DNA of 64,000 bases from Mycolicibacterium sp. CH28 (GCF_004745805.1 NZ_SRLQ01000005.1:62001-126000); one strand, 5' to 3'; counted from the first letter of the stretch, positions 42,270-50,670 are shown. The notes: generated from the letters alone by a model not told the origin. Made by a program: numbers and translations.

Positions 42270-42833
42270 ATGTCCTCTATTGCGATCCGCGCCGCTCGCG
42301 TTGCAGCGGTCGCGGCAAGCTCGGCACTGCTGTTCACCGCACTACCGTCCGCCGCAGCCGCACCGGCGTTCGACGGACAGGGCTATGTCGATTCGACGGC
42401 GCGGTGCTCCTCCTCCGACACTGCGGTGCTGTTCGGTAGCACCGAGACGTCACGGGTGGCGATCTGCAAGACCTCCGGCGGCCAGTACACCTACCGCGGA
42501 GTGCGGGTGCGCGACGGGGCGAAGCTGGTGTTGTCCGCCTCGAGTAACGGCGACGGCTCCTACCAGGCGAACAACGACGGCATCACCTACACGGTCAGCT
42601 CGAACTCGCTGACGGTCAGCTCCGGTGGCAGCGTGACACGCAAGGAGTCGTGGGTGGATTTCCACGGCCCCAAGGCCCCCGCGTCGAGCACTGGAACGTC
42701 GACTTCAACGGCTCCGACGTCCACTTCCGCGGCGCCCACCACTACGGCGCCGACATCCACTTCTACGACACCCACGTCCACGACGCCGCTGGGGCCACCG
42801 CTGGCTGCGGAGGTCGGCGGCAGCACCCGCTAA
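42270..42833 (+). CDS. Small secreted protein with Thr/Ser/Pro-rich tail
   Basis: The product is 187 residues of unknown function. A signal peptide (VAAVAASSALLFTALPSAAAAP) is followed by a compact domain of about 100 residues with two cysteines (STARCSSSD, VAICKTSGG), then a low-complexity tail of Thr/Ser/Pro/Ala repeats (about 135-175) likely to be O-mannosylated. ATG 42270 gives the best signal peptide. It converges with the DUF4239-like gene, overlapping by 4 bp. Confidence 0.7.
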   Translation: MSSIAIRAARVAAVAASSALLFTALPSAAAAPAFDGQGYVDSTARCSSSDTAVLFGSTETSRVAICKTSGGQYTYRGVRVRDGAKLVLSASSNGDGSYQANNDGITYTVSSNSLTVSSGGSVTRKESWVDFHGPKAPASSTGTSTSTAPTSTSAAPTTTAPTSTSTTPTSTTPLGPPLAAEVGGSTR

Positions 42834-43633
42834 GACGTCGTCGGCCGGGTCAGTACCGCGACAACCTCGTGGAGGGGATCTGATGTCGTCGATATGCCGC
42901 CGACGTAGGGGTGTGAGAGTTCAAGTATGAGAAATAGATTGGCGGCGACGATCAGGCCTACGATCACCACCATGGGGTAGTGCATGACAGGCTTCTCGAC
43001 GCCGTAGATGATCACCGTGCCGAGGACCATGACACTCGTCAGGACGATGACCGCCCACAACGGCCACGGCGGTCCGGCGTCTTCGCGGTCGGTCAGCAAC
43101 CGCACGGTGCGCGCCTGACTGATCGCGTCCAGATTCGAATAAGACGTCGCCAGAACGGTTTTCTGCCTATCGGTCCGCGCCGCGACCTGACCGTAGGCCG
43201 CCGAAAGGCGAACCAGTGCCGCGTCCGCCTCCGGCGACCGGACTCCGTCGTCACCCCATTCGGCTATTGCCGCCCGCTGGTAGTCGAGCAGGGCATGCCG
43301 GATGCGATCGCCGTCGGGCACGTCGAAAGTGGCTATTCCCCTCGCCATTTCGACTGCGACGGCGCCTTCTGCGCGTGCGTTGGCGTCCGCGGTGTTGATC
43401 TGACTCCACATGGACGAGACCACAAACCCGATGAAGAAGGCGTAGATGAATCCGATGAATCCGTAGGTGAATTTGGTGACGTCGTTGTGCTCGTCACCGG
43501 TAAGGGCGGGAAATCGCCGTCGTACATACCGCTGGATGAGCACCGACCCGCCGGCGATGACGACGATCAGGACGACTAGGAGCAGCCCGGGGGGAAGATG
43601 GCTGACCAACCACCGGCTCATCGGCTCCCCCAT
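42830..43633 (-). CDS. DUF4239/bestrophin-like membrane protein
   Basis: The product is 267 residues. An N-terminal membrane helix (LLLVVLIVVIAGGSVLI), a second near residues 55-75 (YGFIGFIYAFFIGFVVSSMW), a central soluble domain, and two C-terminal helices (LWAVIVLTSVMVLGTVIIYG, YPMVVIVGLIVAANLFLIL) match the DUF4239 bestrophin-like layout. Function is unknown; channel activity is only a structural guess. It lies just before the toxin-immunity array. Confidence 0.8.
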   Translation of the reverse strand: MGEPMSRWLVSHLPPGLLLVVLIVVIAGGSVLIQRYVRRRFPALTGDEHNDVTKFTYGFIGFIYAFFIGFVVSSMWSQINTADANARAEGAVAVEMARGIATFDVPDGDRIRHALLDYQRAAIAEWGDDGVRSPEADAALVRLSAAYGQVAARTDRQKTVLATSYSNLDAISQARTVRLLTDREDAGPPWPLWAVIVLTSVMVLGTVIIYGVEKPVMHYPMVVIVGLIVAANLFLILELSHPYVGGISTTSDPLHEVVAVLTRPTTS

Positions 43634-43794
43634 AGCTACACATCAACGAACGAGTTGACTCGACTCTAAGGCCATGGAGTTCCCAGCAACAGCGTTCGGC
43701 GAAGTACACCGGCGCGGGCGCTGCCTCCCGAACCGCTACCGCGACGTCGGTAACGCCCTCGTCCAGCGTCCATACCGCTGCGCTGGTGATATCT

Positions 43795-44208
43795 TCAAAG
43801 ATCCTCGCCGATGTCGGGCAGCAACGCGATGTCTTCAGGCTGCCCGTTGCGGAACATTGCGGCGGTTTCACGCACGTTTCGCTTGGCCCAGTCGGGGTTG
43901 ATGCGACTGAGAACCTGGTACTCGTGTTGGAATCGCTGTGCCCGATCCCCTATAGGTCGGGCTAACGTATGGCTGACCACGCCCTGGCAATACCAGTAGA
44001 GAACGTCGTCGAGACCCCCCTCCTGGTCGAAACTGAGCTGCCCGCGCTCGTAGAAAGTGTAGTGATACACACCGTCGTCGCCGACGAAGATATTCAGGCC
44101 GTCGTTGGTCAACAAGCCAACCGCCATCGGACGGACCCCCAATTGCACTGCGATCCGGTCGATCTCAGCTTGCAACTCACTCGACCTAGCGTCCAATGGG
44201 TGGCTCAT
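43795..44208 (-). CDS. TNT-toxin immunity-type protein, copy A
   Basis: The product is 137 residues, cytosolic and acidic. It starts MSHPLDARSSELQAEIDRI and contains the family block VGLLTNDGLNIFVGDDGVY and a conserved C-terminus INPDWAKRNVRETAAMF. Its 5' end overlaps the end of a degenerate TNT cassette (44186-44332) by 23 bases, the same arrangement as in the intact toxin-immunity pairs. By position it is an immunity protein of the kind that blocks the NAD+ glycohydrolase TNT (functionally like IFT, Rv3902c); family membership was not tested. The central stretch (about residues 56-96) differs from copies B-D while the last 42 residues equal copy C. Confidence 0.8.
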   Translation of the reverse strand: MSHPLDARSSELQAEIDRIAVQLGVRPMAVGLLTNDGLNIFVGDDGVYHYTFYERGQLSFDQEGGLDDVLYWYCQGVVSHTLARPIGDRAQRFQHEYQVLSRINPDWAKRNVRETAAMFRNGQPEDIALLPDIGEDL

Positions 44209-44332
44209 AGCCACCAGAGGATAGCGTGTCGCACCACCCCAGCGGAAATGGTTTGTCGGTGATCGTGTAGCGATGATATTCCCCACCAACGCTTTCCGGC
44301 ATGATCGCCCGGCCACCGGCGGGTACGGCCAG
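44186..44332 (-). pseudogene. Degenerate TNT cassette A (internally deleted)
   Basis: This is a 48-codon frame reading LAVPAGGRAIMPESVGGEYH, then RYTITDKPFPLGW, then directly the toxin tail YEPPIGR and stop. Compared with the intact toxins the block VEGPIQPWFGQTP through the variable region is deleted, so the conserved glutamine segment is lost. A stop codon lies just upstream, so it is an orphan C-terminal fragment of a toxin gene. Confidence 0.75.
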
Positions 44333-44395
44333 CTACTCCGGACGGGTCCGGCGACGGATCGATGGACCGCGAGGCGGCTCAATCGGCATTAGTCC

Positions 44396-44580
44396 TTAGT
44401 GGACCAGATAGGCGAACGCCTCACGCAGTGAGTTGCGCCCGACGCCAAGTTCTGCAACGAGGCCGGCCTCAACTCCGCCAACCGCTGCCCGGGACAGAAC
44501 GACCTACCCGGATGCCTTCGCGCAGCACGGTCACTGCCCGGAATCACTTGCCCCTCCACCTGCTCGATCCGCGCCGGTAA
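44396..44580 (-). pseudogene. GntR-family regulator remnant
   Basis: Between immunity copies A and B, two frames together resemble the N-terminal winged helix of a FadR-type GntR regulator: VTVLREGIRVGRSVPGSGW in one frame and LVAELGVGRNSLREAFAYL followed by a stop in the next. No effector domain follows. The fragment is short, so the call is tentative. Confidence 0.4.
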
Positions 44581-44659
44581 CACCTCGATGAGGTTAGGAG
44601 CCGTTTCACGGATACGCCATCCCTCGTCGGCTGCCAATCCCGCTGTGCTGATGATCTTT

Positions 44660-45088
44660 TCAGAGAACTTCACCGATGTCGGGAAGCAATGAGATACCCT
44701 CCGGAAAGGGCTCATCGGGGCGACGCCGGCGAAAACCTGCCGCCAGTTCGCGGACCCGGCGCTTGGCCCATTCGGGACTGAAGTGACTAAGAGCCTCGTA
44801 CTCGTATTGGAACCGCTGTTTGCGATCAGACCACCTCGCCGCGTCATTCGCTACTCTATCTTCGCAATACCAGTACAGAACGTCGTCGAGACTCCCTGCC
44901 TGATCGAACCTAAGCTGGCCACGCTCATAGAAAGTGAAGTGATACAGGCCGTCACCGCCGACGAAAATGTTCAGGCCGTCATCGGTCAACAAACCAACGA
45001 CCATGGGGCGAACCCCAAGTCGCGCCGCGACCCGATCGATCTTGGCTTGCAACTCACTCGACCTAGCGTCCAAGGGGCGGCCCTGCAC
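44660..45088 (-). CDS. TNT-toxin immunity-type protein, copy B
   Basis: The product is about 142 residues, starting VQGRPLDARSSELQAKIDRV. It shares the family block VGLLTDDGLNIFVGGDGLYH and LPDIGE near the C-terminus, but is the most diverged copy with an extra charged insertion RRRRPDEPFPEG. It overlaps the upstream TNT fragment B by 26 bases. The GTG at 45088 aligns best with the other copies; a GTG 12 bases upstream is possible. Presumed orphan immunity protein. Confidence 0.78.
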   Translation of the reverse strand: MQGRPLDARSSELQAKIDRVAARLGVRPMVVGLLTDDGLNIFVGGDGLYHFTFYERGQLRFDQAGSLDDVLYWYCEDRVANDAARWSDRKQRFQYEYEALSHFSPEWAKRRVRELAAGFRRRRPDEPFPEGISLLPDIGEVL

Positions 45089-45320
45089 GATCAAGCACAC
45101 CTTCCTTAAGCAGGTCCCGTACTGGAACCTTGGCCCCGTCGGGACCGACGATCATGTATTGGGGGACATCAAGTATCGGAGTTTGCCCAAACCAAGGTTG
45201 TATCGGTCCTTCGACAATCCGCCACCCCGGAGGAAGTGGCTTGTCGGTGATCATATAGCGATGATATTCCCCACCAACGCTTTCCGGCATAATTGCCCGA
45301 CCGCCGGTGGCTACGGCCAG
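45063..45320 (-). pseudogene. Orphan TNT cassette B (C-terminal toxin fragment)
   Basis: The frame of 85 codons reads LAVATGGRAIMPESVGGEYH and continues through PIQPWFGQTP, PQYMIVGPDG and the tail GPPLGR. It matches the last 80 residues of the intact toxins but lacks everything upstream; a stop codon directly precedes it. It has the same 5' breakpoint sequence (TAGCTGGCCGTA) as cassette A. The ATG inside RAIMPES could allow a 75-residue product. Probably a displaced recombination cassette, not an active toxin. Confidence 0.78.
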
Positions 45321-45420
45321 CTACCCCGTACGGATCCGACCACGGATCGACGCGCCGCGATGCGGCTTACTCAGCAGCGGACCTTCGTCAGCTACCAATC
45401 CCGCTGTGCTGATGACTTTT

Positions 45421-45831
45421 TCAGAGATCTTCGCCGATATCGGGAAGCAGCGCGATGTCTTCAGGCTGTCCGTTACGGAACATTGCAGCGGTTTCGCGCA
45501 CGTTTCGCTTGGCCCAGTCGGGGTTGATGCGACTGAGAACCTGGTACTCGAGTTGGAAACGTTCTACGCGGTCAGCTATGTAGGAAAACTGGTCAATGAC
45601 CAGGTCCCGGCAGTAGCAGTACAGGACGTCATCCAGTCCCCCTGTGCGATCGTATCCGATCTTGCCGCGCTCGTAGAAAGTATAGTGATAAACACCGTCG
45701 TCGCCGACGAAAATATTCAGGCCGTCGTTGGTCAACAAGCCAACCGCCATGGGACGGACCCCCAATTGCGCTGCGATCCGATCCATCTCGGCCTTCAGCT
45801 CACTCGACCTAGCGCCCAACGGGTGGTCCAT
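45421..45831 (-). CDS. TNT-toxin immunity-type protein, copy C (cognate of toxin 1)
   Basis: The product is 136 residues starting MDHPLGARSSELKAEMDRI, with the family block VGLLTNDGLNIFVGDDGVY. Its start lies inside the end of the TNT toxin 1 gene (overlap 23 bases), so translation is coupled, as expected for a cognate immunity protein. Its final 42 residues equal those of copy A, whereas the middle (GKIGYDRTGG to YIADRVERFQ) is distinct. GTG 45837 is an alternative start. Confidence 0.85.
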   Translation of the reverse strand: MDHPLGARSSELKAEMDRIAAQLGVRPMAVGLLTNDGLNIFVGDDGVYHYTFYERGKIGYDRTGGLDDVLYCYCRDLVIDQFSYIADRVERFQLEYQVLSRINPDWAKRNVRETAAMFRNGQPEDIALLPDIGEDL

Positions 45832-47548
45832 AGTCACTGAGGATACCGCGGCGCACCAATTCCCTGGCGCTCACCTCGGCACCCTCGGGGCCCACGATCA
45901 TGTACTGAGGGACCCGGGCTGCGGGCGTTTGCCCGAACCACGGTTGAATCGGCCCCTCGACAATCCGCCACCCATCGGGAAGCGAGTTCCCGGTGATCAT
46001 GTAGCGATGATACTCGCCGCCAAGGCTTTCCGGCATTATCGCCCGGCCGCCAAAAGGGGTGCCATCCGGGGCGAAATAGCGCCCTCCATCCGATCCGATC
46101 CTGTCGATGATCGTCCCCGCGGGCAGATGAGCAGGTTGGGGAACGAAGCCGGGCGGAAAGCCATCGTTGCCTGGAAAGACCCGAGCTCCCGCAGGCCCGA
46201 AGGCACTGTCAAACTCTGTCGGGTGCATGCCCCCCAAGGGGTCCCACCCACGCATAACCGCCAATGGGATCCCACCTTCGGTGACCAACTCGGCGGGCAG
46301 GCCTGCACGAACCGCCGCACCCTCAAGCCCGAACGGGGCAGTGGCCGCGACCGAGGAAACGTCAAAGGCCTTCTCCCCGGCGTAATACGCCGCACTAGGT
46401 GAGTCCAAGGCATGCTGAACTTCCCCGATGACGGTGCCAACCGGATTGGTGGCAGTATCCGCGATCCCCTTCGCCACGTCTTTCCATGACTCCAGGGCAC
46501 CGGGAGCACCCGGACCACCTTGTCCCAGAAGATTCTTGATGCCCTGCTCGGTGTTGCGCCACGCATCACCAAAGCCCTCACCAAACCCCGGCGGGGGCAC
46601 GCGGGCCGGTTCGGGGGGTGTGTACTGCGGGAAGTTCCATCCCATAGCCTGTGCCCGCGCAACCATGCCGTCCAATGCCGACTCAATCTGGGCGGTAGGC
46701 ATGCCGTCGCTTGCCAAGGCCTTGCGCGCGGTGGCCTTGAAGTCCTCGATTTCCTTGGCAGAGAACATCACTGGCTTGGGTACGTTGGCAGGCAACGGGG
46801 CACCCGCGATCTGATCCAGCGCCCCGTTCGCATCAGCAGGCTGTCCAACCCCTCCCGGTCTACCCGCGCCGGTGAGGGCGTCCCACACAGTCGGTCTGGC
46901 ACCAGCCCCGTCGGTTACCCCGCCGGCCGGCAACAGCATGTCCTGCAACGAGCGCGGACGAGACGAATCCCCAACACCCGCGCCTGGGTGCCGGCGGAGC
47001 TCCGTGGGCACGCGCTGTACCTCGGGGTCGTCGGCGCGCAACGACAGCGGGATCGGCGTGTTGCCACCGGCCATATTGATCACGTTGGCAAGGGCCATGT
47101 CGATGAGATTGGCCTCGGCCACGATCTTGTCCAGCCGAGGTTGCAGCTGGACGTGCTTGAGTTCGGCTTCCATCGGGTCGCGGACCTTCGGGCCGGGCAG
47201 CACCGCATCGGACACCGGGTCGATCTCCATGCCTAGTGACTCGGCATCCGCTTTCAAGCTGGCCAATTCCGACTTGATGCGTTCAATACCGTCCGCCGCA
47301 CTGCGCGCCGCATTGGCGACGGTCAGCGCCTCGTTGCCGTGCGAATCGAGATCCTTGCGGGTCCGACCGATCGCCTCCCTGGCGGCTTCAGCCGCTTCAC
47401 CGCCCCACGTCTCGAAAACCGGGAGCGTGGCCAAGCCGTCTGCTGCGTCGAAAGCTGCTTGAGCGCGGCTGGTGGCGGCGTGGAACACCTCACGCACATC
47501 ATCGGCATTCCAGCGCTCGATGTCGAGGACGGTCAGGGGCACGACCAC
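45809..47548 (-). CDS. TNT-domain polymorphic toxin 1 (T7SS-associated NAD+ glycohydrolase type)
   Basis: The product is 579 residues. An N-terminal helical WXG-like domain (about 1-110) begins TVLDIERWNADDVREVFHAA and has WGG in FETWGGEAAEAAR. A Pro/Gly-rich linker (about 155-260) and a helical segment follow. The C-terminal TNT domain (about the last 130 residues) has FPGNDGFPPGFV, DRIGSDGGRYFAPDG, MPESLGGEYHRYMI and PIQPWFGQTP. TNT of M. tuberculosis CpnT hydrolyses NAD+ and is matched by an immunity protein. Preceded by a truncated WXG100 gene and followed by an overlapping immunity gene. Secretion through an ESX system is inferred. Confidence 0.88.
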   Translation of the reverse strand: MVVPLTVLDIERWNADDVREVFHAATSRAQAAFDAADGLATLPVFETWGGEAAEAAREAIGRTRKDLDSHGNEALTVANAARSAADGIERIKSELASLKADAESLGMEIDPVSDAVLPGPKVRDPMEAELKHVQLQPRLDKIVAEANLIDMALANVINMAGGNTPIPLSLRADDPEVQRVPTELRRHPGAGVGDSSRPRSLQDMLLPAGGVTDGAGARPTVWDALTGAGRPGGVGQPADANGALDQIAGAPLPANVPKPVMFSAKEIEDFKATARKALASDGMPTAQIESALDGMVARAQAMGWNFPQYTPPEPARVPPPGFGEGFGDAWRNTEQGIKNLLGQGGPGAPGALESWKDVAKGIADTATNPVGTVIGEVQHALDSPSAAYYAGEKAFDVSSVAATAPFGLEGAAVRAGLPAELVTEGGIPLAVMRGWDPLGGMHPTEFDSAFGPAGARVFPGNDGFPPGFVPQPAHLPAGTIIDRIGSDGGRYFAPDGTPFGGRAIMPESLGGEYHRYMITGNSLPDGWRIVEGPIQPWFGQTPAARVPQYMIVGPEGAEVSARELVRRGILSDYGPPVGR

Positions 47549-47662
47549 TCACACGTCGGTCTGGCTAGCAGCGGCGGCATGCGTCGAGGCCAATTCCTCG
47601 CCGTAGCCAGTCACCGCAACACCGGAGCTGGCCAGGTCCTCGACATTGACCCGAAGCGACAT
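47549..47662 (-). pseudogene. Truncated WXG100/EspC-like gene upstream of toxin 1
   Basis: This frame encodes only 37 residues, starting MSLRVNVEDLASSGVAVTGY and ending THAAAASQTDV. The locus 2 counterpart is 109 residues, with near-identical first 30 residues and the same QTD end; about 70 codons including the WXG motif are missing here, yet frame and stop are kept. This is an in-frame internal deletion, so the product probably cannot act as a secretion partner. Confidence 0.75.
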
Positions 47663-47705
47663 AGTATCCCCATTCAGAGCTGCAGGCTTATGCATACCAG
47701 CAAAC
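47663..47705 (-). promoter_or_regulatory. Conserved leader upstream of WXG100-like gene, locus 1
   Basis: About 40 bases upstream of the start are almost identical to those in front of the intact WXG100 gene at 54203. The differences are not at wobble positions of the in-frame MHK extension, which argues for a conserved promoter/leader rather than coding. A possible -10 is within GTATGCATAAG. Confidence 0.45.
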
Positions 47706-47882
47706 GACGCGGGTGTGCCAGTCACCGATCGCACCCGCGCAGTGGGGCCCACCTCAACGACTCTGGCGGTCCAACAGAAAGCCCCGGCCGATGGCCGCGG
47801 CAATCTGTAACCGATGGCACGACTCGTAGGATGACGCCTGCACGCATCTGTCGGCGGAAACCGGATGCGGCTCCTTGCCGAC

Positions 47883-48717
47883 TCAGTGGGTCGCGGAACT
47901 GGTGAACACGTCGTTGAGGGTGACGGTGCGAAGGTTGCGTGCGCGGATGATGTCGACGAGTTGTCCGTACACGTGGGTCACCGGCAGATGATTGAGATGG
48001 CCGATCACGATGTTGCTCGGCGTGAAGTACTTATCGGCCATCGCCACGATGTAGTCCTCCTTGATCACCGTGGAATCGGCCAACGAACCCGACCACATGG
48101 TGATTGCCGTGTGGCCCAAGTCGGCTGCGACGGCATCGACAGCGGCGTTGTGGAAACCCGTAGGGCGGGCGAAGGTAGGGGGCTGGGTCGACTCCGTATG
48201 TCTTCTTCAAGAACGCCTCGTTGCGGGTGATCTCGGCGGCGATACGGTCCTTGCTCACTCTCGTCAGATCGGGATGCGACCAGGTGTGGTTGGCGAGTTG
48301 GATCTGCCCGGAATCAACCAGGGGATGCAAAAGCGCGGTGCGGTCGGCCCACGACCGGTTCACACCGTTGACGAAGAAGGTCAGCCGCACCCCGGTGTCC
48401 AAGGCAAACTGGGTGTACAGGCGCACTACCTCCGTGTTGACTCCGTCATCGAGCGTCAGCGCGACCGTATTGTCATGCGGCGGAGGCAGTGTCAACGTGC
48501 CCGATGCAGGCAACGGTCGGAGCGCGCTTAGCGGGGGCGGGCCGAGCACGGTCGGAACTCGGTGCGGCGGGAGGACGCCGCGGTCGCCGCCGCTACTCGC
48601 TAGCGCTCGTGGCGCCGATACCGGACTGGCGCCTACGAGCGAGCGGGCCACCCCTACACCCACGAACGCAGAGGCAGCCAACGTGGCCAGGAAAGTGCGA
48701 CGGGACGATTCAGACAT
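47883..48717 (-). pseudogene. Polysaccharide deacetylase with frameshift
   Basis: A Tat-type signal (SRRTFLATLAASAFVG) is followed by a NodB homology domain: ALTLDDGVNTEVV with the paired Asp, NHTWSHPDLTRV with the metal-binding histidines, and LRPPYGF. At about 48165, after GGGTTT, the frame breaks; one base fewer restores HNAAVDAVAADLGHTAI and the C-terminal LGHTAITMWSGSLADSTVI to the stop at 47883. A single-base insertion (or a sequencing error) explains this. It would deacetylate cell-wall or extracellular glycans if intact. Confidence 0.8.
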
Positions 48718-48844
48718 CGCAGCCAAACCTCGGTTGGACGAAGCTCGCGCACACGGCGGCGGAGGTGAGCACAGCTTGGCAACTAACTCGTTGCGCTGCG
48801 CCAGCCGGACGCCACAGCCCCTGGCCCGTCGACACCGTTCTGGT

Positions 48845-48909
48845 GCCGCACTCTTGCGGGCCACGGCGATGACATCAACACGGAACTCGGCAGGAAACAG
48901 CTTCGGCAC
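48845..48909 (-). mobile_element. Possible IS3-type transposase OrfA 5' remnant
   Basis: On the minus strand GTG begins MPKLFPAEFRVDVIAVARK, which closely resembles the N-terminus of IS3-family OrfA proteins (MPKxYPxEFRxDVVxVAR). Similarity stops after about 20 residues. No inverted repeats or OrfB are seen, so only a fragment remains, upstream of the deacetylase gene. Confidence 0.4.
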
Positions 48910-48994
48910 GAGATTGGGCCTTCCAGCAAGGGCGAATCCGCACAGGCCAGCAGTATGGATGGCGACAGCGGCACCACTAACCCAGGGTTAGCTG

Positions 48995-49252
48995 CTATTT
49001 CGCTAGGCGGAAATACGGTTCTACCGTGCCGGTGAGCTTGATGACCATGGGATTTCCACGGCGATCCTTAGCAGTGGGAACTTCAACACGCACCCAGCCC
49101 TCGGCCACGTCGTACTCGTAGACGTTCGTTTTCTCGACGCCGTTGAAACGAATACCCACGTCGCGGCTCAGCGCCTCTTCGCTATAGAAGGGGCTGCGCG
49201 GATCAATGGAGAGGTGGTTCGGTGGAACGTCTGCGGTCTGGTTCTCGGTCAT
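48995..49252 (-). CDS. DUF3297-family protein
   Basis: The product is 85 residues, small and cytosolic: NHLSIDPRSPFYSEEALSRD, VGIRFNGVEKTNVYEYDVAE and GNPMVIKLTGTVEPYFR are family-typical segments. The family is widespread in Proteobacteria and Actinobacteria with no assigned function. It is flanked by the deacetylase remnant and the Ni/Co transporter and is probably monocistronic. Confidence 0.85.
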   Translation of the reverse strand: MTENQTADVPPNHLSIDPRSPFYSEEALSRDVGIRFNGVEKTNVYEYDVAEGWVRVEVPTAKDRRGNPMVIKLTGTVEPYFRLAK

Positions 49253-49383
49253 GTTGGCTTTCGGTCAATGCTGCGCGCGGTCCTTGGGCTTAACTCTCCA
49301 AGAACCTACGCGACCCTGTAGTAGCGAGCTACACCGTAGCGGTTTGGCGGGCCGCCTCGGCGATCCAGCTCTCGATAGGTCAT

Positions 49384-50523
49384 CTAGCCGGTGAGATTTT
49401 CAGACCAACGCGCTTCGATGTTGCCGAAACGCCAAACCGCCAGGGCGACGAGCCATGACACCACGAACAGCGCGACGATGCCGTAGCCGACGAAGCCCAG
49501 GTTGATGCTGGCGACCCACGCCAGTGGGCCGGACCGGATCTGCAATCGGTTCGCGACCACGCCCACGAGTTCGATGGTTCCGATGATGAGTGCCACCGCG
49601 ACGGAGATGGACGTGATGGTGAGGTTGTAGAAGATCTTGCGCACGGGCTTGGCAAAGGCCCAGCCGTAGGCGTAGTTCATGAAGACGCCATCGGTGGTGT
49701 CCATGAGGCACATTCCGGCGGCGAACAGAATCGGCAGTACCAGTACGGCGTAGAAGGGCAAGTTGAAGGCTGCCGCGCCTCCGGCCAGCACCAGGAGGCC
49801 GACTTCGGTCGCGGTGTCGAAGCCCAACCCGAACAACACTCCGATTGGATAGATGTGCCGCGGCTTGGTCACCGACTTGGTGAGGCCGCCGAGGAAGCGA
49901 TTCATGAACCCTCGTGAGTCCAGGTGCTTTTCCAGTTCGGCCTCGTCGTAGCGGCCCCGTCGAAGTTCCCTGGCCACCTTGATGATGCCGAGCAAGGCAA
50001 CAAGATTCAGGATGCCCAGAATCCACAGGAAGATGCCGGAGACCGAGGGGCCAATCATGCCGGTCACGGTGTGCAGGGTGGATTGTTCGTCTTCGACGGG
50101 TCCGACAAGCGCCTTGACCCCGAGGGCTAGCAGGAAAGACAGCGCGAAGACGATGGTCGAGTGGCCAAGTGAGAACCAGAACCCCACAGACAGCGGCTTG
50201 CGGTCAGCGCCCGCTTCGAGGTTATCGGCGATCAACTTGCGGGTGGTGTTGTCGACCGCCGCGATGTGGTCGGCGTCGAAGGCGTGTCGCAGTCCCAGGG
50301 TGTAGGCCAGGACTCCGACGCCCACGGTGAACACCGGGTGGTCGCCACCGAGGTGGTAGTTGTTGGGAACGACGAATTCGAAGAGCGTTATGAAGCCCGC
50401 GGCATGCAGGAAAACGATGAAGCCGTACATGGCGAACAGCGAGGACTTGTCGCCCCGCGACAGGCTGCGGCGGAACTGCATCAGTCCGGATACCGGCTGG
50501 TTGTCCACCTGTTCGGTCGTCAT
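49384..50523 (-). CDS. NiCoT-family nickel/cobalt transporter
   Basis: The product is 379 residues with about eight TM helices. The metal-binding family signature in TM2, LGLRHAFDADHIAAVDN (H-A-x-D-x-D-H), is complete; FSLGHSTIVFALSF and LGFDTATEVGLLVLAGGAA are the other NiCoT blocks. It imports Ni2+ or Co2+ for urease, hydrogenase or cobalamin. ATG 50523 is chosen over an upstream in-frame start. It is downstream of an ArsR-type regulator on the same strand, with a palindrome between them. Confidence 0.95.
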   Translation of the reverse strand: MTTEQVDNQPVSGLMQFRRSLSRGDKSSLFAMYGFIVFLHAAGFITLFEFVVPNNYHLGGDHPVFTVGVGVLAYTLGLRHAFDADHIAAVDNTTRKLIADNLEAGADRKPLSVGFWFSLGHSTIVFALSFLLALGVKALVGPVEDEQSTLHTVTGMIGPSVSGIFLWILGILNLVALLGIIKVARELRRGRYDEAELEKHLDSRGFMNRFLGGLTKSVTKPRHIYPIGVLFGLGFDTATEVGLLVLAGGAAAFNLPFYAVLVLPILFAAGMCLMDTTDGVFMNYAYGWAFAKPVRKIFYNLTITSISVAVALIIGTIELVGVVANRLQIRSGPLAWVASINLGFVGYGIVALFVVSWLVALAVWRFGNIEARWSENLTG

Positions 50524-50654
50524 CTTGGACCCGTCCACTCGTTGGCTACGACATCCCTCGGCATGCGACCGCAAAGGCGGATACCAACACCTCGTGAGGC
50601 GTCGAATCTCCAGACTGCGGGCGCGCCGGTCAGCGTATCGCCTGGTCTGTTTGA

Positions 50655-50670
50655 CTGTCCACGTGAACAG
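50655..50670. promoter_or_regulatory. Palindromic operator candidate upstream of NiCoT gene
   Basis: CTGTCCACGTGAACAG is a 16-bp dyad with a single mismatched pair. It lies between the ArsR regulator stop and the transporter start, 132 bases upstream of the latter. A metal-responsive ArsR operator is the natural reading. Confidence 0.5.

Noticed and set aside
42690..42790. Tandem-repeat or CRISPR-like look of the ACG/TCC-rich stretch
   Set aside because: It is the Thr/Ser/Pro codon run of the secreted protein gene; no spacers or regular repeats.
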